A DNA stretch of 64,000 nucleotides from Sesamum alatum (Eukaryota; Streptophyta; Magnoliopsida; Lamiales; Pedaliaceae): NCBI GenBank assembly GCA_034509735.1, contig JACGWO010000004.1, forward strand, positions 10,707,395 to 10,771,394. The letters are read 5' to 3'. Below the pieces are notes generated by a model. It searched no databases and had not been told where the DNA came from. It worked only from the letters and a program-made list of their open reading frames with translations. Shown piece after piece: positions 1 through 12,374 of this stretch. Both the position numbers and the translations under genes were made by a program. Within the stretch, counting starts at the first letter, position 1. Every line of letters starts with the position of its first letter.

Positions 1-3000
1 CATATAATCGAAGAGTGGCTTTAATATTGATTATAAGAGTCAATACGAATATATTTAATAGCAAAAAATGAGTCATCTATCAGTCAATGATAAGGACTGA
101 AAGCACAAGGTGTTTTCTACGATTATGTTGAGTATTAGGCATGTATCTGGACGTACGATTGATTACGAAGGTTGACCAAGCCCTCGATATGGCAAAGATA
201 AAAGTGCATTTGTGTCTAAACTTGTTTTAAGGGGTTTGTCGTTGCGAAAAGGTACAAAGCTGAGTCCATGGCTCGAAAGAGTGTTTTAGACGTAGTGCTA
301 GTGCATTTTAATGTTGAATAACATGGAGTCGTAGTCATATAATCGAAGAGTGGATTTAATATTGATTATAAGAGTCAATCCAAATATATTTATAGCAAAA
401 AATGAGTCATCTATCAGTCAATGATAAGGACTGAAAGCAAAAGGTGTTTCCTACGATTGTGTTGAGTATTAGGCATGTATCTGGAAGTACGATTGATTAT
501 GAAGGTTCTCCAAGCCCTCGAATATGGCATAGATAAAAGTGCATTAGTGTATAAACTTGTTTAAAGGTGTTTATCGTTGAGCAAAGGTACAAAGCTGAGT
601 CCATGGCTCGAAAGAGTGTTCTAAATGTAGTCCTAGTGCATTTTTATGTTGAATAAGATGGAGTCCTAGTCGTATAATCGAAGAGTTGCTTTGGTATTGA
701 TTATTAGAGTTAATACGAATATATAAATAGCCAAAAATGAGTCATCTATCAGTCAATGATAAGGACTGAAAGCAACAAGGTGTTTCCTACGATTGTGTTG
801 AGTATTAGGCATATATCTGGAACGTACGATTGATTACAAAGGTTGACCAAGCCCTCGATATGGCAAAGGAGAAAGAGGAATAAATGTCTAAATTTGTTTA
901 AAGGTGTTTGTCATTGTGCAAAGGTACAATGCTGAGTCCATGGCTCAAAAGAATGTTTTAGATGTAGTTGCTAGTGCATTTTAATGTTGAATAACATGGA
1001 GTCCTAGTCATATAATCGAAGAGTGGATTTAATATTCATTACTAGAGTCAATACGAATATATTTATAGCAAAAAATGTTTCATCTACTAGTCTATGGTAA
1101 GGACTGAAAGCACAAGGTGTTTCCTACGATTGTGTTGAGTATTAGGCATGTATCCGGACGTACGATTGATTATGAAGGTTCTCCAAGCCCTCGATATGGC
1201 AAAGATAAAAAGTGCATTAGTGTCTAAACTTGTTTAAAGGAGTTTGTCGTTGAGAAAGGTACAAAGCTTAGTCCATGGCTTCGAAAGAGTGTTCTAAATG
1301 TAGTCCTAGTGCATTTTATGTTGAATAAGATGGCGTCCTAGTCGTATAATCGAAGAGTGGCTTTAATATTGATTATTAGAGTCAATACAAATATATTTAT
1401 AGGAAAAAATGAGTCATCTATCAGTCAATGATAAAGAGTGAAAGCACAAGTTGATTCCTACGATTGTGTTGAGTATTAGGCATGTATCGGGACGTACGAT
1501 TGATTACCAAGGTTCTCCAAGCCCTCGATATGGCAAAGATAAAAGTGCATTAGTGTCTAAACTTGTTTAAAGGTGTTTGTTGTTGCGAAAAGGTACAAAG
1601 CTGAGTCCATGGCTCGAAAGAGTGTTCTAAATGTAGGTAGTCCTAGTGCACTTTATGTTGAATAAGATGGCGTCCTAGTCGTATAATCGAAGGGTGGCTT
1701 TAATATTGATTATTAGAGATAATACGAATATATTTATAGAAAAAAGTGAGTTATCTATCAGTCAATGATAAGGACTGCAAACACAAGATGTTTTCTACGA
1801 TTATGTTGAGTATTAGACATGTGTGCGGAGGTACAAGGTAAGTCCATGGCTCAAAAGAGTGTCCTAGTGCATTTTTTATGTTCAATAAGATGGAGTCCTA
1901 GTGATATAATCGAAGAGTGGCTTTAATATTGATTATTAGAATCAATACGAATATATCTATAGCCAAAAATGAGTCATCTATCTGTCAATTATAACGACTA
2001 AAAGCAAAAGGTGTTTCCTATGATTGTGTTGAGCATTAGGCATGTATCCGGACGTACGATTGATTATGAAGGTTCTCCAAGCCCTCGATATGGCAAATAT
2101 AAAAGTGGGTTAGTGTCTAAACTCTATTAAAGGAGTTTGTCGTTGAGCAAAGGTACAAAGATGAGTCCATGGCTCGAAAGAGTGTTCTAAATGTAGTCCT
2201 AGTGCATTTTATGATGAATAAGATGGCTTCCTTGTCGTATAACCGAAGGGTGGCTTTAATATTGATTATTAGAGTCAATACTAATATATTTATAGCAAAA
2301 AATGAGTCATCTATCAGGCAATGATAAGGATTGAAAACACAAGGTGTTTCCTACATTTGTGTTGAGTATTAGGCATGTATTGGAACATACGTTTGATAAT
2401 GAAGGTTCTCCAAGCCCTCGATATGGCAAAGATAAAAGTGCATTAGTGTCTAAATTTGTTGAAAGGAGTTTGCCATTGCGCAAAGGTACAAAGGTGAGTC
2501 CATGACTCAAAAGAGTTTTCTAGATATAGTCCTTGTGCATTTTTATGTTGAATAAGATGCAGCCCTAGTCATATAATCGAAGAGTGGCTTTAATATTGAT
2601 TATTAGAGTCAATACGAATATATTTATAGCAAAAAATGAGTCATCTATCAGTCAATGATAAGGACTGAAAGCACAAGGTGTTTCCTACGATTGTGTTGAG
2701 TATTAGGCATGTATCTGGACGTACGATTAATTAAGAAGGTTGACCAAGCCCTCGATATGGTAAAGGAAATAGAGGAATAAATGTCTAAATTTGTTTAAAG
2801 GCATTTGTCGTTGTGCAAAGGTACAAAGGTGAGTCCATGGTTCAAAAGAGTGTTTTAGATGTAGTGCTAGTGCATTTTAATGTTGAATAAAATGGAGTCC
2901 TAGTCATATAATCGGTGAGTGGATTTAATATTGATTATAAGAGTCAATCCAAATATATTTATAGCCAAAAATGAGTCATCTATTAGTCAATGATAAGGAC

Positions 3001-3040
3001 TGAAAGCAAAAGGTGTTTCCTATGATTGTGTTGAGTATTA
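1..3040 (+). repeat. Satellite array block 1, subfamily S1, about nine 333-bp monomers
   Basis: Head-to-tail tandem repeat. The phrase GAGTCATCTATCAGTCAATG recurs at 70, 403 and 739, giving a period of 333-336 bp. Monomers are AT-rich and carry the S1 markers AAAGAGTGTT and AGTCCTAGTGCAT. Two variants, GAAGGTTGACC (near 170, 840, 2735) and GAAGGTTCTCC (near 506, 1178, 1513, 2069, 2406), partly alternate, hinting at an old dimeric arrangement. One monomer near 1,800-1,860 has lost about 130 bp between the GTATTAG and GTCCATGG landmarks. Open frames of 60-70 codons in the monomer are chance frames. The plus strand here defines the 'forward' satellite orientation used in this annotation. Confidence 0.95.
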
Positions 3041-4437
3041 AGTTCAATCATGGACGATTACTGAAGCAGGTTAATGCTACTTTGCTTGCACTTATCCCAA
3101 AAGTTCAATCCCCGGTCACTGTGGCTGATTTCCACCCTATTTCGTGTTGCAACGTGTTGTATAAAGCGATCACGAAGATTATTGTGCAGCGGCTTCGGCC
3201 TTTGCTGGATAGGTTGATTAGTTCGAATCAGAATGCTTTTGTTCCAGGCCGATCCATTAGTGATAATATCTTGTTGGCTCAAGAGCTTTTTTATGGGTAC
3301 AATCAACAACGATCACCTCCAAGATGTGCCTTGAAAGTGGACTTGAGAAAGGCTTATGACACGGTTGAATGGGACTTCCTATTAGCAACTTTGGATCTGT
3401 TCGGTTTCCCGCATCAATTTCGGAGGTGGGTGGAGGAGTGTGTTACAACGACCTCCTTTTCGGTGTGCCTTAATGGTAGCATATATGGTTTTTTTACCGG
3501 AGCACGAGGGTTAAGACAAGGTGACCCAATGTCGCCTTACCTTTTTGTTATGGTTATGGAGGTTCTTCGGATGCTTATCCAACATCTTATTGAACAGGAT
3601 GAAGGATTTCGGTTCCACTGGAAGTGCCAGGAGATTGGACTTTTCCAGTTGAGTTTTGCCGACGATCTGTTGTTATTCAGCAGTGCTGATGAAGGGTCGT
3701 TGGGAGTATTCCATAGGGGCCTTCAAATTTTTTCGGGTCTTTCTGGATTATTTGCCAACCCTGCTAAGAGTCAGATTATTATCTCGAAATCAGCCCAGGA
3801 CAACAAGGATGCACTCCTGCAGTTATTGGGATTCCAGGAGGGCCTATTGCCAGTTAGATACCTTGGTCTCCCACTTCTCTCTTCGCGTCTTAACATCTCA
3901 GATTGCCAGCCTCTATTGCTGAAAATTGAGAAGCGGATTAAAATTTGGGAAGGTGTACAGCTAACATTCGCAGGACGTGTTCAGTTGATTAAATCAGTCC
4001 TCATGGCCTTTAACACTTACTGGACCTTGGCATTTATTTTGCCAAAAGGGATTATTCGGCACATTGAGCAGTTGATGAGAAACTTCCTTTGGAAAGGATC
4101 CTCACAGACGGGATACGCAAAAGTTGCTTGGTCACAAGTATGTCTACATAAGGAGGAAGGTGGTCAAGGTATTCGAGATGTTCAGACACTTAATTATGCC
4201 TTGATGAGCAAACACCTGTGGTCGATTATTCACCATAGTACTTCTTCTTCTATCTGGATGGCGTGGATCTACCATTACAGACTTCGTTGTAAATCTATTT
4301 GGACGGTGGGCGACAAAGCGGGATCGTGGGCATGGAGGAAGCTTCTCCGACTGCAACCTATTTTGAAGCCTCGGATTGAATACATTATTGGTGATGGTGG
4401 CTCCACATCTCTATGGCATAACCCTTGGCACACCTAG
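3041..4437 (+). pseudogene. LINE ORF2 reverse transcriptase domain, truncated and frameshifted
   Basis: The open frame begins in satellite at 3013, but LINE-derived residues begin at about codon 10. Family landmarks are in order: the HPISCCNVLYK finger motif near residue 41, the first catalytic Asp in KVDLRKAYDTVEWD (Asp110), GLRQGDPMSPYLF (166-178) and the FADD catalytic box (215-218), followed by the thumb region. In intact elements this polymerase copies LINE RNA at a nicked target. The frame stops at 4435-4437, just after WHNPWH, where family members continue; the next frame carries on immediately, so one indel separates the two halves. The N-terminal endonuclease is absent. Non-functional as it stands. 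Confidence 0.92.
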
Positions 4438-5213
4438 GCCCTCTTATTCAGCAGATACCAAGGGGTCCTGGCTTGACTAGAACATCCGGTACTGATTTAT
4501 TGAAATCTATCATTCTTGAGGGGGAATGGAATTGGCCACTTATCACAGACATGGAGTGCTTGGTTATTTTACAGTCCTTGCCCACCATTCATGGTGGACA
4601 GGATCGGATTCTCTGGAGAGGGACAGGAACAGTTTTTTCTACATCGGAGGCATATACAGCTTTACGGGCATCCTCACCAAAAGTGGTTTGGTCTTCACTT
4701 CTTATGGGGCCTTTTAAAATCCCACGCAACACCTTTATCTTATGGCTTGCTATCCTTGGACGATTATCCACTACGGATAAGCCTTGGTTTGTTCACTTGG
4801 ACACTACTTGTATACTATGCATTGACGGACAATCTGAAACTCATGCTCACATGTTCTTTGATTGTCGGTTTTCACGTCAATGCCTTGGAGCCATTAGACG
4901 CCGAGTCCGGTTTCCACGGCCGAACCGAGAGTGGAATACGGATGTTACTTGGGCAGCTACAAGGTGGAGAGGACGGCATGTTATTAATGCGGCATATAGA
5001 GCTTTGTTGGCCTCTTTTATCTACCACCTTTGGCAAGAATGCAACCGTAGGAGGTTCCAAGCAACCAAGCGTACTACTAATACGATAGGGAGATTAGTGG
5101 TTGAGGAAATCCGACAACTTATTTTGAGTTCTGATCTTCCTTGTAATATTAGCAATATAGCATTATTTAGACTGTGGCGGATCCCTTCAACTCATTTCCA
5201 AGGTTCCAATTGA
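4425..5213 (+). pseudogene. LINE ORF2 C-terminal part with zf-RVT-like zinc-binding region
   Basis: This frame continues the reverse transcriptase frame after a frameshift near 4430. It contains the plant LINE C-terminal region: a W-rich stretch (VWSSLLMGPFKIPRN), then a Cys/His cluster (CILCIDGQSETHAHMFFDC) of the zf-RVT type, and the closing LFRLWRIP segment before the TGA at 5211-5213. The region is thought to help template or RNA binding in plant LINEs. The same C-terminal signature appears in the LINE fragments at 24,389 and 34,566, so related families have hit this array more than once. Confidence 0.85.
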
Positions 5214-5745
5214 TTGACATGTACTTTTTGTAACTCTTTTCTATTTTAATGAAACTTACCTTTACCGAAAAAAAATGGCTCAAAAGAGTGTTCAAGATGT
5301 AGTCCTAGTGCATTTTTATGTTGAATAAGATAGAGTCCTAGTCGTATAATCTAAAGAGTGGCTTTAATATTGATTATTAGAGTCGATACGAATATATTTA
5401 TAGCCAGTAATGAGTCATCTATCAGTCAATGATAAGGGTTGGAAACACAAGGTGTTTTCTACGATTGCGTTGAGTATTAGGCATGTATCCGGACGTACGA
5501 TTGATTACGAAGGTTGACCAAGCCCGCGATATGGCAAAGATAAAAGGGAATTAGTGTCTAAATTCGTCTAAAGCAGTTTGTCGTTGCGCAAACATACAAG
5601 GCTGAGTCCATGGCTCAAACGAGTGTTCTAAATGTAGTACTAGTGCAGTTTAATGTTGAATAAGATGGAGTCCTAGTCGTATAATCGAAGAGTGGCTTTA
5701 ACATTGATTATTAGATTCGATACGAATATATTTATAGCCATAAAT

Positions 5746-8407
5746 GAGTCATATATCAGTCAATGGTAAGAACTGAAAACACAAGGTGTTCCCTACGATT
5801 GTGTTGAGTATTAGGCATGTATCCGGACGTACGATTGATTACGAAGGTTGACCAAGCCCTCGATATGGCAAAGATAAAAGGGAATTAGTGTATAAATTCG
5901 TTTGAAGAAGTTTCTCATTGCGTAAAGGTACAGAATTAAGTCCACGCCTCAAACGAGTGTTCTAGATATAGTACTAGTGCAATTTTATGTTGAATAAGAT
6001 GGAGTCCTAGTCATATAATCAAAGAGTGGTTTTAATATTAATTATTAGAGTCGATACGAGTTTATTTATAGCCAGTAATGAGTCATCTATTAGTCAATGA
6101 TAAAGACTGGAAATACAAGGTGTTTTCTATGATTATGTTGAGTATTAGGCATGTATCCGGACGTACGATTGATTACGAAGGTTGACCAAGCCCACACATG
6201 GCAATGATAAAAGGAAATAGTGTCTAAATTCGTTTAAGGGAGTTTGTCGTTGCGCAAAAGTACAAAGCTCAGTCCATGGCTCAAACTATTGTTCTAGATG
6301 TAGTACTAGTGCAGTTTAATGTTGAATAAGATGGAGTCCTAGTAGTATAATCGAAGACTGGCTTTAATATTGATTATTAGAGTCGATACCAATATATTTA
6401 TAGCCATAAATGAGTCATATATAAGTCAATGATAAGAACTGAAAACACAAGGTGTTTCCTACGATTGTGTTGAGTATTAGGCATGTATCCGGTCGTAACG
6501 ATTGATTACGAAGGTTGACCAAGCCCACACATGGCAATGATGAAAGGAAATAGTGTCTAAATTCGTTTAAGGGAGTTTTGTCGTTGCGCAAAAGTACAAA
6601 GCTCAGTCCATGGCTCAAACTATTGTTCTAGATGTAGTACTAGTGCAGTTTAATGTTGAATAAGATGGAGTCCTAGTAGTATAATCGAAGACTGGCTTTA
6701 ATATTGATTATTAGAGTCGATACCAATATATTTATAGCCATAAATGAGTCATATATAAGTCAATGATAAGAACTGAAAACACAAGGTGTTTCCTACGATT
6801 GTGTTGAGTATTAGGCATGTATTCGGTCGTAACGATTGATTACGAAGGTTGACCAAGCCCTCAATATGGCAAAGATAAAAGGGAATTAGTGAATAAATTC
6901 GTTTGAAGAAGTTAGTCGTTACGTAAAGGTACAAGGTTGAGTCCATGCCTCAAACAAGTGTTCTAGATGTAGTACTAGTGCAATTTTATGTTGAATAAGA
7001 TGGAGTCCTAGTCGTATAATCGAGGAGTGGCTTTAATATTTATTATTATAGTCAATACGAATATATTTATAGCCAGAAATGAGTCATCTATAAGTCAATG
7101 ATAAGGACTGAAAATACAAGGTGTTTCCTACGATTATGTTGAGTATTAGGCATGTATCTAGACGTATGATTGATTACGAAGGTTGACCAAGCCCTCGATA
7201 TGACAAAGATAAAAGGGAATTAGTGTGTAAAATCGTTTAAGAGTTTGTCATTGCGCACAGGTACAAGTTGAGTCATGGCTCAAACGAGTGTTCTAGATGT
7301 TGTACTAGTGCAATTTTATGTTGAATAAGATGGAGTCCTAGTCGTATAATCGAAGAGTGGCTTTAATATTGATTATTAGAGTCGATATGAATATATTTAT
7401 AGCCAGAAATGAGTCATCTATAAGTCAATGATAAGGACTGAAAATAAAAGCTGTTTCCTACGATTGTGTTGAGTATTAGGCATGTATCCGGACGTACGAT
7501 CGATTACGAAGGTTGACCAAGCCCACATATGGCAATGATAAAAGGAAAATAGTGTCTAAATTCGTTTAAAGGAGTTTGTCGTTGCGCAAAAGTACAAAGC
7601 TGAGTCCATGGCTCAAACGATTGTTCTAGATGTAGTACTAGTGCAGTTTAATGTTGAATAAGATGGAGTCCTAGTCGTATAATCGAAGAGTGGCTTTAAT
7701 ATTGATTACTAGAGTCTATAACGAATATATTTATAGCCATAAATGAGTCATATATCAGTCAATGATAAGAACTGAAAATACAAGGTGTTTCCTACGATTG
7801 TGTTGAGTATTAGGCATGTATCCGGTCGTACGATCGATTACGAAGGTTGACCAAGCCCTCGATATGGCAAAGATAAAGGGAATTAGTGTATAAATTCGTT
7901 TGAAGAAGTTTATCGTTACGTAAAGGTACAAAGTTGAGTCCATGCCTCAAACGAGTTTCTAGATGTAGTACTAGTGCAATTTTATGTTGAATAAGATGGA
8001 GTCCTAGTCGTATAATCGAAGAGTGGCTTTAATATTGATTATTAGAGTCTATACGAATATATTTATAGCCAGAAATGAGTCATCTATAAGTCAATGATAA
8101 TGACTGAAAACACAAGGTGTTTCCTACGATTATGTTGAGTATTAGGCATATATCCGGACGTACAATTGATTACGAAGGTTGACCAAGCCCTCGATATGAC
8201 AAAGATAAAAGGGAATTAGTGTGTAAATTCATTTAAAGGAGTTTGTCATTGCGCACAGGTACATAGTTGAGTCCATGGCTCAAACGAGTGTTCTAGATTT
8301 AGTACCAGTGCAATTTTCTGTTGAGTAAGATGGAGTTCTTGTCGTATAATCGGTGAGTGGCTTTAATATTGATTATTAGAGTGCATACGAATACATTTAT
8401 AGCTAGA
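5746..8407 (+). repeat. Three-monomer higher-order repeat, about 1.0 kb
   Basis: Distinct monomer types recur at about 1-kb spacing. Type P has GAGTCATATAT plus GTTTGAAGAAGTT (near 5901, 6901, 7890). Type Q has GTGTGTAAA and CATTGCGCACAGG. Type R has CCCACATATGGCAATGATA or its CCCACACATGG form. The order is P-R-R (5746, 6079, 6412), then P-Q-R (6748, 7080, 7412), then P-Q (7746, 8075). The same three types reappear at 25.6-27.1, 35.8-36.2 and 38.6-39.0 kb. Confidence 0.75.
6191..6856 (+). repeat. Pair of nearly identical adjacent monomers
   Basis: Two neighbouring type R monomers, starting at CCCACACATGG (6191) and again 333 bp later (6524), share rare variants: GGGAGTTTTGTC or GGGAGTTTGTC, CTCAGTCCATGG, CAAACTATTG and GAAGACTGGC. 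This is the closest pair I see in the block and looks like a recent single-monomer duplication. Confidence 0.75.
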
Positions 8408-9827
8408 AATGAGTCACCTATCAGTCAATGATAAGGACTGAAAGCACAAGGTGTTTCCTACGATTGTGGTGAGTATTAGGCATGTATCCAGACGTACGAT
8501 TGATTACGAAGGTTGACCAAGCCCTCGATATGGCAAAGATAAAAGGGAATTAGTGTCTAAATTCGTTTAAAAGGAGTTTGTCGTTGTGCAAAAGTACAAA
8601 GCTGAGTCCATGGCTCAAACGAGTGTTCTAGATGTAGTACTAGTGCAGTTTAATGTTGAATAAGATGGAGTCCTAGTAGTATAATCGAAGAGTGGCTTTA
8701 ATATTGATTATTAGAGTCGATAAGAATATATTTATAGCCATAAATGAGTCCTCTATCAGTCAATGATATGGACTGAAAACACAAGGTGTTTCCTACGATT
8801 GTGTTGAGTATTAGGCATGTATCCGGACATACGATTGATTATGAAGGTTGACCAAAGCCTCAGTATGGCAAAGATAAAAGGGAATTAGTGTCTGAATTCG
8901 TTTAAAGGAGTTTGTCATTGCGCAAAGGTACAAAGTTGAGTCCATGGCTGAAACGAGTTTATAGATGTAGTACTAGTGCAATTTTATGTAGTTTCCTAAC
9001 AGAAACCTTCGTTCAGGTATTTTCTGTTTAAAAATATATACTAACACAATCCACTTTGTACTATATTCCTTTATTATCAATTTTGCTTGTTTTTGTGTGC
9101 TAATCTTGTAGTTGTGTTGTATCCAAGTTCAACCTATGCACTTGCATACTGAATAACTGTGCTTGTATATGTGGATACATCAATATATAGCACCATGTAT
9201 AATCTTCACTGCATCCCAGATATGCATTTCTTTCATTGGAATTAGATCCAATAGCAAATCTATTCTATGACTATTGTATGCCCATAAGCTGAAAATGATC
9301 TGTTTCCTATGCAAGAATTTCGTGAGATTGCTCAGCTCCAATTACTGTGCAAGTAACTAAAATAATTTGAAAGTTTTTTTTTACTCTTGTTCTGAATATA
9401 ATATGTAAATAGTAATAAGTCTAACTATACATCCATTTTGCAGAATACTAGTATTAGGTGCGCCTAGTTTGTACTTGTGCTTCAAAATATTTCAACCTCA
9501 AAGTTTCTTCTCGCTGTGATCAAAGTGTTTATGGTGTCCCATGCAATTAAAATGTGTGATACTGCATCCAAGAACTATCTGAATATGCCCAATTCGAATT
9601 TAATTTGTGAAAAGTGCCCAAAAAATTAACTTAATTAAGTTTATGCTTGTCTGACTGCATCATTTGTTTCATGTGTGTATACTAATTTGTTGATTTAACC
9701 ATATATATCTCTACAATCATAGGATACATTGAGTCTTAAGATAAGGATGCGGCAAACACTGAAATTATGCCTGATGGCAATTGATTGATTGTGACATCCT
9801 AATGGCAAAATATTTTTACAAGCACAG

Positions 9828-9961
9828 AAACTGTCTTAACAGAAGTTGAGGAGTTGCATCGGCAACAGTCCCCCAGAGAAGAACCATCAGCGGATTCTGA
9901 TTCTAATTCTAATCCTGGAAAAACCTCTTGCAATTGGAGGTTTCTTTTGCTCTATTTTGCG
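9828..9961 (+). pseudogene. Exon-like module E, best preserved copy
   Basis: The module follows a polypyrimidine/AG acceptor-like stretch (TTTTTACAAGCACAG) and precedes a donor-like GTATGTGTAAG at 9962. Between them one frame is open and reads an acidic, polar segment containing TEVEELHRQQSPREEPS and SADSDSNSNPGKTSC. The copy at 12246-12374 keeps the same frame with substitutions (KEVEELHRQQSLKEE, GKTSCN). Copies near 11890, 13026 and 14042 are shifted or interrupted. The in-frame pair hints at a once-coding exon. I do not recognise the protein family. Confidence 0.45.
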
Positions 9962-10028
9962 GTATGTGTAAGATCTTTGCTTTTTATTTTATTTGTTTTA
10001 ATGATCTTTCTAATTTAAAAAATTTTTG

Positions 10029-10680
10029 GGGAATTTTGTGAGCGCTGCATTTGGCTTTGATTGGTGAATCATATATTCTTATATTTCTGAGCTATTGTGT
10101 TCCCCAGGTGGGCCCTCCAACGTCAAACAATAACATTGTTGTAATATGGAGATACATGTATAATTATTTTGACTTTCTAGTTAATTATTACGAAATTAAT
10201 TTTAGTACTATGCAATTGTTTGCTAGCAAGCTACAGTTGGTGCTGACCAAGCCCATGTGCCCCTTCTATGACTGCTAAGACGGTAGATCATAGAAGCTCT
10301 AAGATGCCTGTACGGTAGGATGCCTTGTCGATGACAAGGATCGTACCAGAGCAGGAAAGTCTCCCTGTGACGACCTGTACTCAGTAGCTTCTACATCATA
10401 ATGAGATGTGTTGGGATTTTGATACTTTTTATCTGACTCAAAGGGGACTGCTAATCTTGATAGAAAAGGTGATAATCCTAGTTTCTTCTGCTGACTTTCA
10501 TACCAGACATTTCATCGGATGTAGAAGTTAGAGAATTCCGTGATGATTTATGTTTGCATTATTTATAGAAACCAAAATAGTTTATACTTGTGCTTAAAAG
10601 TACTTTTATCTGAATGTTTCATTTGTTATCAAAGTGTTTATAGTTTTTCGTGCGATTAAAAGCTGAATGTTTTTATATGT
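10029..10680 (+). repeat. Long module copy A (paired with 13,383-14,038)
   Basis: Nearly collinear with 13383-14038, about 3.35 kb downstream. Both have GGGAATTTTGTGA, TTGGTGAATCATATATTCTTA, CCCCAGGTGGGCCCTC, GATACATGTATAATTATTTT, GACCAAGCCCATG and GAGATGTGTT in the same order. Each holds a short related open frame (10051-10278, 75 codons; 13383-13634, 83 codons). High similarity outside the frames argues for recent duplication, not coding constraint. Shorter, more diverged copies lie at 10801-11400 and 12447-12905. Confidence 0.65.
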
Positions 10681-12245
10681 GCAGAAATTGGCTTTACAGA
10701 AAAGGATGAAATTAAAGCTTCTTATGCCATATTCTGTAGTATGTATGAGATCCTTATTTTCTTACTATTTGGGAAAATGATCTTTCTAATTTAAAACTTT
10801 TGGGGAATTTGGCAAACGTTATATTTGGCTTGATTGGTGTGTTGTATATACTAAGATTTGTATGCTATTTGTGTTCCCCGGGTAGGGCCCCAACATCAAA
10901 CGATAACATTGTCATAATATGGATACGGAGATACCTGTATAATTTTTTTACTTATTGTAGTATATGTGTCTTAGTTTCATTATTGTAAATCATTTTGGTT
11001 GACTCAAGTCATTTTTATCAACCTTTCTAGTTACTTGTCACGAAATCATTTCTGCTGCAATGGTATCTAGCAGGCTGATGTTGCTGCTGGCCAAGCCCAT
11101 GTTCCCCCTTTTATGACTGCTGAGACTGTAGCATCCCCTGCAATCTCTGTGATCTAGAAGCTCTAGGATACCTCTCCAACATGATGCATTATGGATGCCA
11201 AGAAACCTGCAAAGCAGCAAAATCTCCCCTCGTCCAACCTTGTTCTCAATAGCACTCATTAGCAGTTGTCTCATAAGGAGATGATTCTCTATTCTGATGT
11301 TTTTTTTATGAATCAAATGAGATGGCTAATCTTGAGAGAAAAGGTGATAATCCTAGTACCTTCTGCTGACTGTTGTACGTACCAGACATTTGAGTGGTTG
11401 TAGATGTTAAGGAATTCTTTGACGATTCACATTTTCTTTAGCATAAATGATCAAAATAGTTTGTATTGTGCTTAAAAATATTTCAACCTCAAAGTTTCAT
11501 CTCGGTGTGATCAAAGTGTGTATGGTTTCCCATGCAGTTAAATATGTGAAAATGCATCCAAGAATTTTTTTGAACCTTGCTAGATTGAATTTATTTTATG
11601 GAAAGGGCCCAAAATATTAACTGGGCTTAAGTTTATGCTTGTGTGACTACATCATGTGTATCATTTGTGTAAATAATTTTTCTTATTTAACCATATATAT
11701 CTCTACAGCCATAGTGTACATTGAGTTTAAGATAGGCATGCAGGATAAGAATCGGCGAGATGCATTTTTAACTGCAATTCATTTTCAAGTGTTTCTACTG
11801 CAATATTCTTTTTTCAGACGAACCCTCCAAAATTGCCTTACAGCAATTTTTTGCCTGCGGCATTCTTATGGGAAAATATTTTTACATGTGTAGAAACTGG
11901 CTTTATAGAAGTCGAGGAGTTGCAGACCAACATTCCCTTACAGAAGAATCATCGGTGGATTCTACTTCCAACTGCTTCCATGCACTATCTAAATTTGTCA
12001 AAATCGAGTTTAGTTTTTGGAAAGTGCCCAGAAAATTAACTCGATTTAAGTTTATGCTTGTCCAACAGTCATCATTTGTATCATGTCTACACTAATTTGC
12101 TGATTTCACCATCATAAGGATTCGGGATATGAACTGCAACCCATGTTGCGGGACTATTCTATTTTTAATGAAACCCTGAAATTATGCCTGATGAGAATTG
12201 ATTTGTTGCGATATTTTAATGGCAAAAATATTTTTGCATGTGCAG

Positions 12246-12374
12246 AAACTGCCTTTAAAGAAGTTGAGGAGCTGCATCGGCAACAGTCCCTTAAAGAAGA
12301 ATCATCCGTGGATTCCGCTTCCGACTCTGTCTTGGGAAAAACCTCTTGTAATAGAAAGTTTGTTACGTCCTGTG
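12246..12374 (+). pseudogene. Exon-like module E, second open copy
   Basis: It aligns with the module at 9828-9961. The frame is open through EVEELHRQQSLKEESSVDS and GKTSCN, and ends near a degenerate donor (GTGTGCGTAAG) followed by a T17-type run at about 12392-12408. Differences from the first copy are mostly substitutions, so the frame survived divergence here but not in the other copies. Function unknown. Confidence 0.4.

Larger units (their letters stand above)
3041..5275 (+). mobile_element. 5'-truncated L1-type plant LINE (non-LTR retrotransposon)
   Basis: The element starts abruptly inside reverse transcriptase, so ORF1 and the endonuclease are missing, which is typical 5' truncation. 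It ends in an A8 tail (5268-5275) after a short 3' UTR. The left flank breaks the satellite after TTGAGTATTA; the right flank resumes at TGGCTCAAAAGAG, a later point in the monomer. About 145 bp of the monomer is therefore missing and no target-site duplication is visible. The insertion either removed target DNA or its flanks were later rearranged. It inserted in the same orientation as the satellite plus strand defined here. Confidence 0.93.
5276..8989 (+). repeat. Satellite array block 2, S1 to S2 transition, about eleven monomers
   Basis: The satellite resumes after the LINE poly(A). The first monomer still has S1 markers (CTCAAAAGAG, AGTCCTAGTGCAT near 5280-5312). From about 5,610 on, monomers carry S2 markers: CTCAAACGAG, AGTACTAGTGCA and GTCGATACGAATATA. 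The period stays at 333 bp. The block ends abruptly inside a monomer after CAATTTTATGT at 8989, where unrelated DNA begins. Confidence 0.93.

Noticed and set aside
2307..2510. Recurring open frames of 60-100 codons across the satellite (also near 6415, 6749, 18565, 26461, 28928, 30715, 49225, 55609)
   Set aside because: They are the same chance frame on one strand of the monomer, repeated because the monomer repeats. They start and stop with local indels and have no conserved domain.
8000..9000. CENP-B-box-like motif in the monomer (TTCGTTTAAAGGAG)
   Set aside because: Only TTCG and a spaced A match; the CGGG core is missing, so the resemblance is not meaningful.
10051..10278. Two related short frames (10051-10278 and 13383-13634) as genes
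   Set aside because: They lie in duplicated modules that are equally similar outside the frames, cover a probable splice acceptor, and show no recognisable domain, so coding is not supported.
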